NCBI GenBank assembly: GCA_020718945.1
Contig: DYRB01000150.1
Coordinates: 1 to 7,049 of the forward strand
Length of the DNA: 7,049 nt
From: Lamprocystis purpurea
GTDB lineage: Bacteria; Pseudomonadota; Gammaproteobacteria; Chromatiales; Chromatiaceae
Direction of reading: 5' to 3'
A model generated the notes under the pieces. That model made no database searches. It was not told the origin of the DNA and saw only the letters and a program-made list of their open reading frames with translations. Numbering within the stretch: position 1 is the stretch's first letter; every line of letters starts with the position of its first letter. Position numbers and translations under genes: made by a program. Positions 6,998-7,049 of the stretch are shown in pieces.

Positions 6998-7049
6998 CAG
7001 CAGTTCCAAATTTGGGGGCCAGATCGGTGCCCGTGGGAGCGGCGCCTCG
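6998..7049. mobile_element. Second copy of the palindromic MITE/REP-like element, cut by window edge
   Basis: The sequence starts CAGCAGTTCCAAATTTGG and reaches the GTGGGA head (7033-7038) and the first half of the hairpin (7039-7049). It matches the right arm of the 864-1037 element (read on the minus strand) at 48 of 52 positions without gaps. The rest lies beyond the window. It sits 83 bp upstream of the folD ATG. The nine bases just before it, TGGCCCGGT (6989-6997), would be its target duplication if the same insertion rule holds. Confidence 0.8.

Overview
This is a GC-rich window (by eye roughly two thirds G+C) from a gammaproteobacterial chromosome. Protein similarity and gene order both support that placement. 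The order icd, cspD, clpS, clpA, infA, with cspD and clpS divergent, is the classic enterobacterial and gammaproteobacterial neighbourhood, and the ClpS, ClpA, IF-1, Icd and FolD sequences are close to E. coli. A purple-sulfur-type Chromatiales host would fit the base composition and the style of the intergenic repeats, but that is a guess from general familiarity.

Layout. Positions 1-806 (+) hold the 3' part of a gene for a periplasmic-type lytic transglycosylase: an Ala/Asn/Gly tandem repeat, then Sel1-like repeats, then an SLT/GH23 catalytic domain. The 807-1117 gap holds a compact 174-bp palindromic mobile element (864-1037) with inverted ends and a perfect 9-bp flanking direct repeat, followed by the probable icd promoter. 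Positions 1118-2374 (+) encode NADP-dependent isocitrate dehydrogenase (icd). A strong terminator (2379-2410) serves the facing cold-shock-domain gene cspD (2448-2654, -). The divergent control region 2655-2914 carries a good sigma70-type promoter for cspD. clpS (2915-3238, +) and clpA (3327-5588, +) encode the N-degron adaptor and the AAA+ unfoldase of the ClpAP protease. A 132-bp gap without a hairpin terminator separates clpA from convergent infA (5721-5939, -, translation initiation factor IF-1). folD (6051-6914, -) lies upstream of infA on the same strand. At the right edge (6998-7049) a second copy of the palindromic element begins and runs off the window.

Functionally, the genes are housekeeping: peptidoglycan turnover, TCA cycle, regulated proteolysis, translation initiation and one-carbon metabolism. 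ClpS and ClpA work as a pair. The others share location more than pathway.

The part that looks least described is the repeat family. It combines MITE-like features (terminal inverted repeats, 9-bp target duplication) with REP-like hairpins of the GTGGGAGC type. The two hairpins in the complete copy differ by a compensatory base-pair change. No complete novel defence or biosynthetic system is visible.
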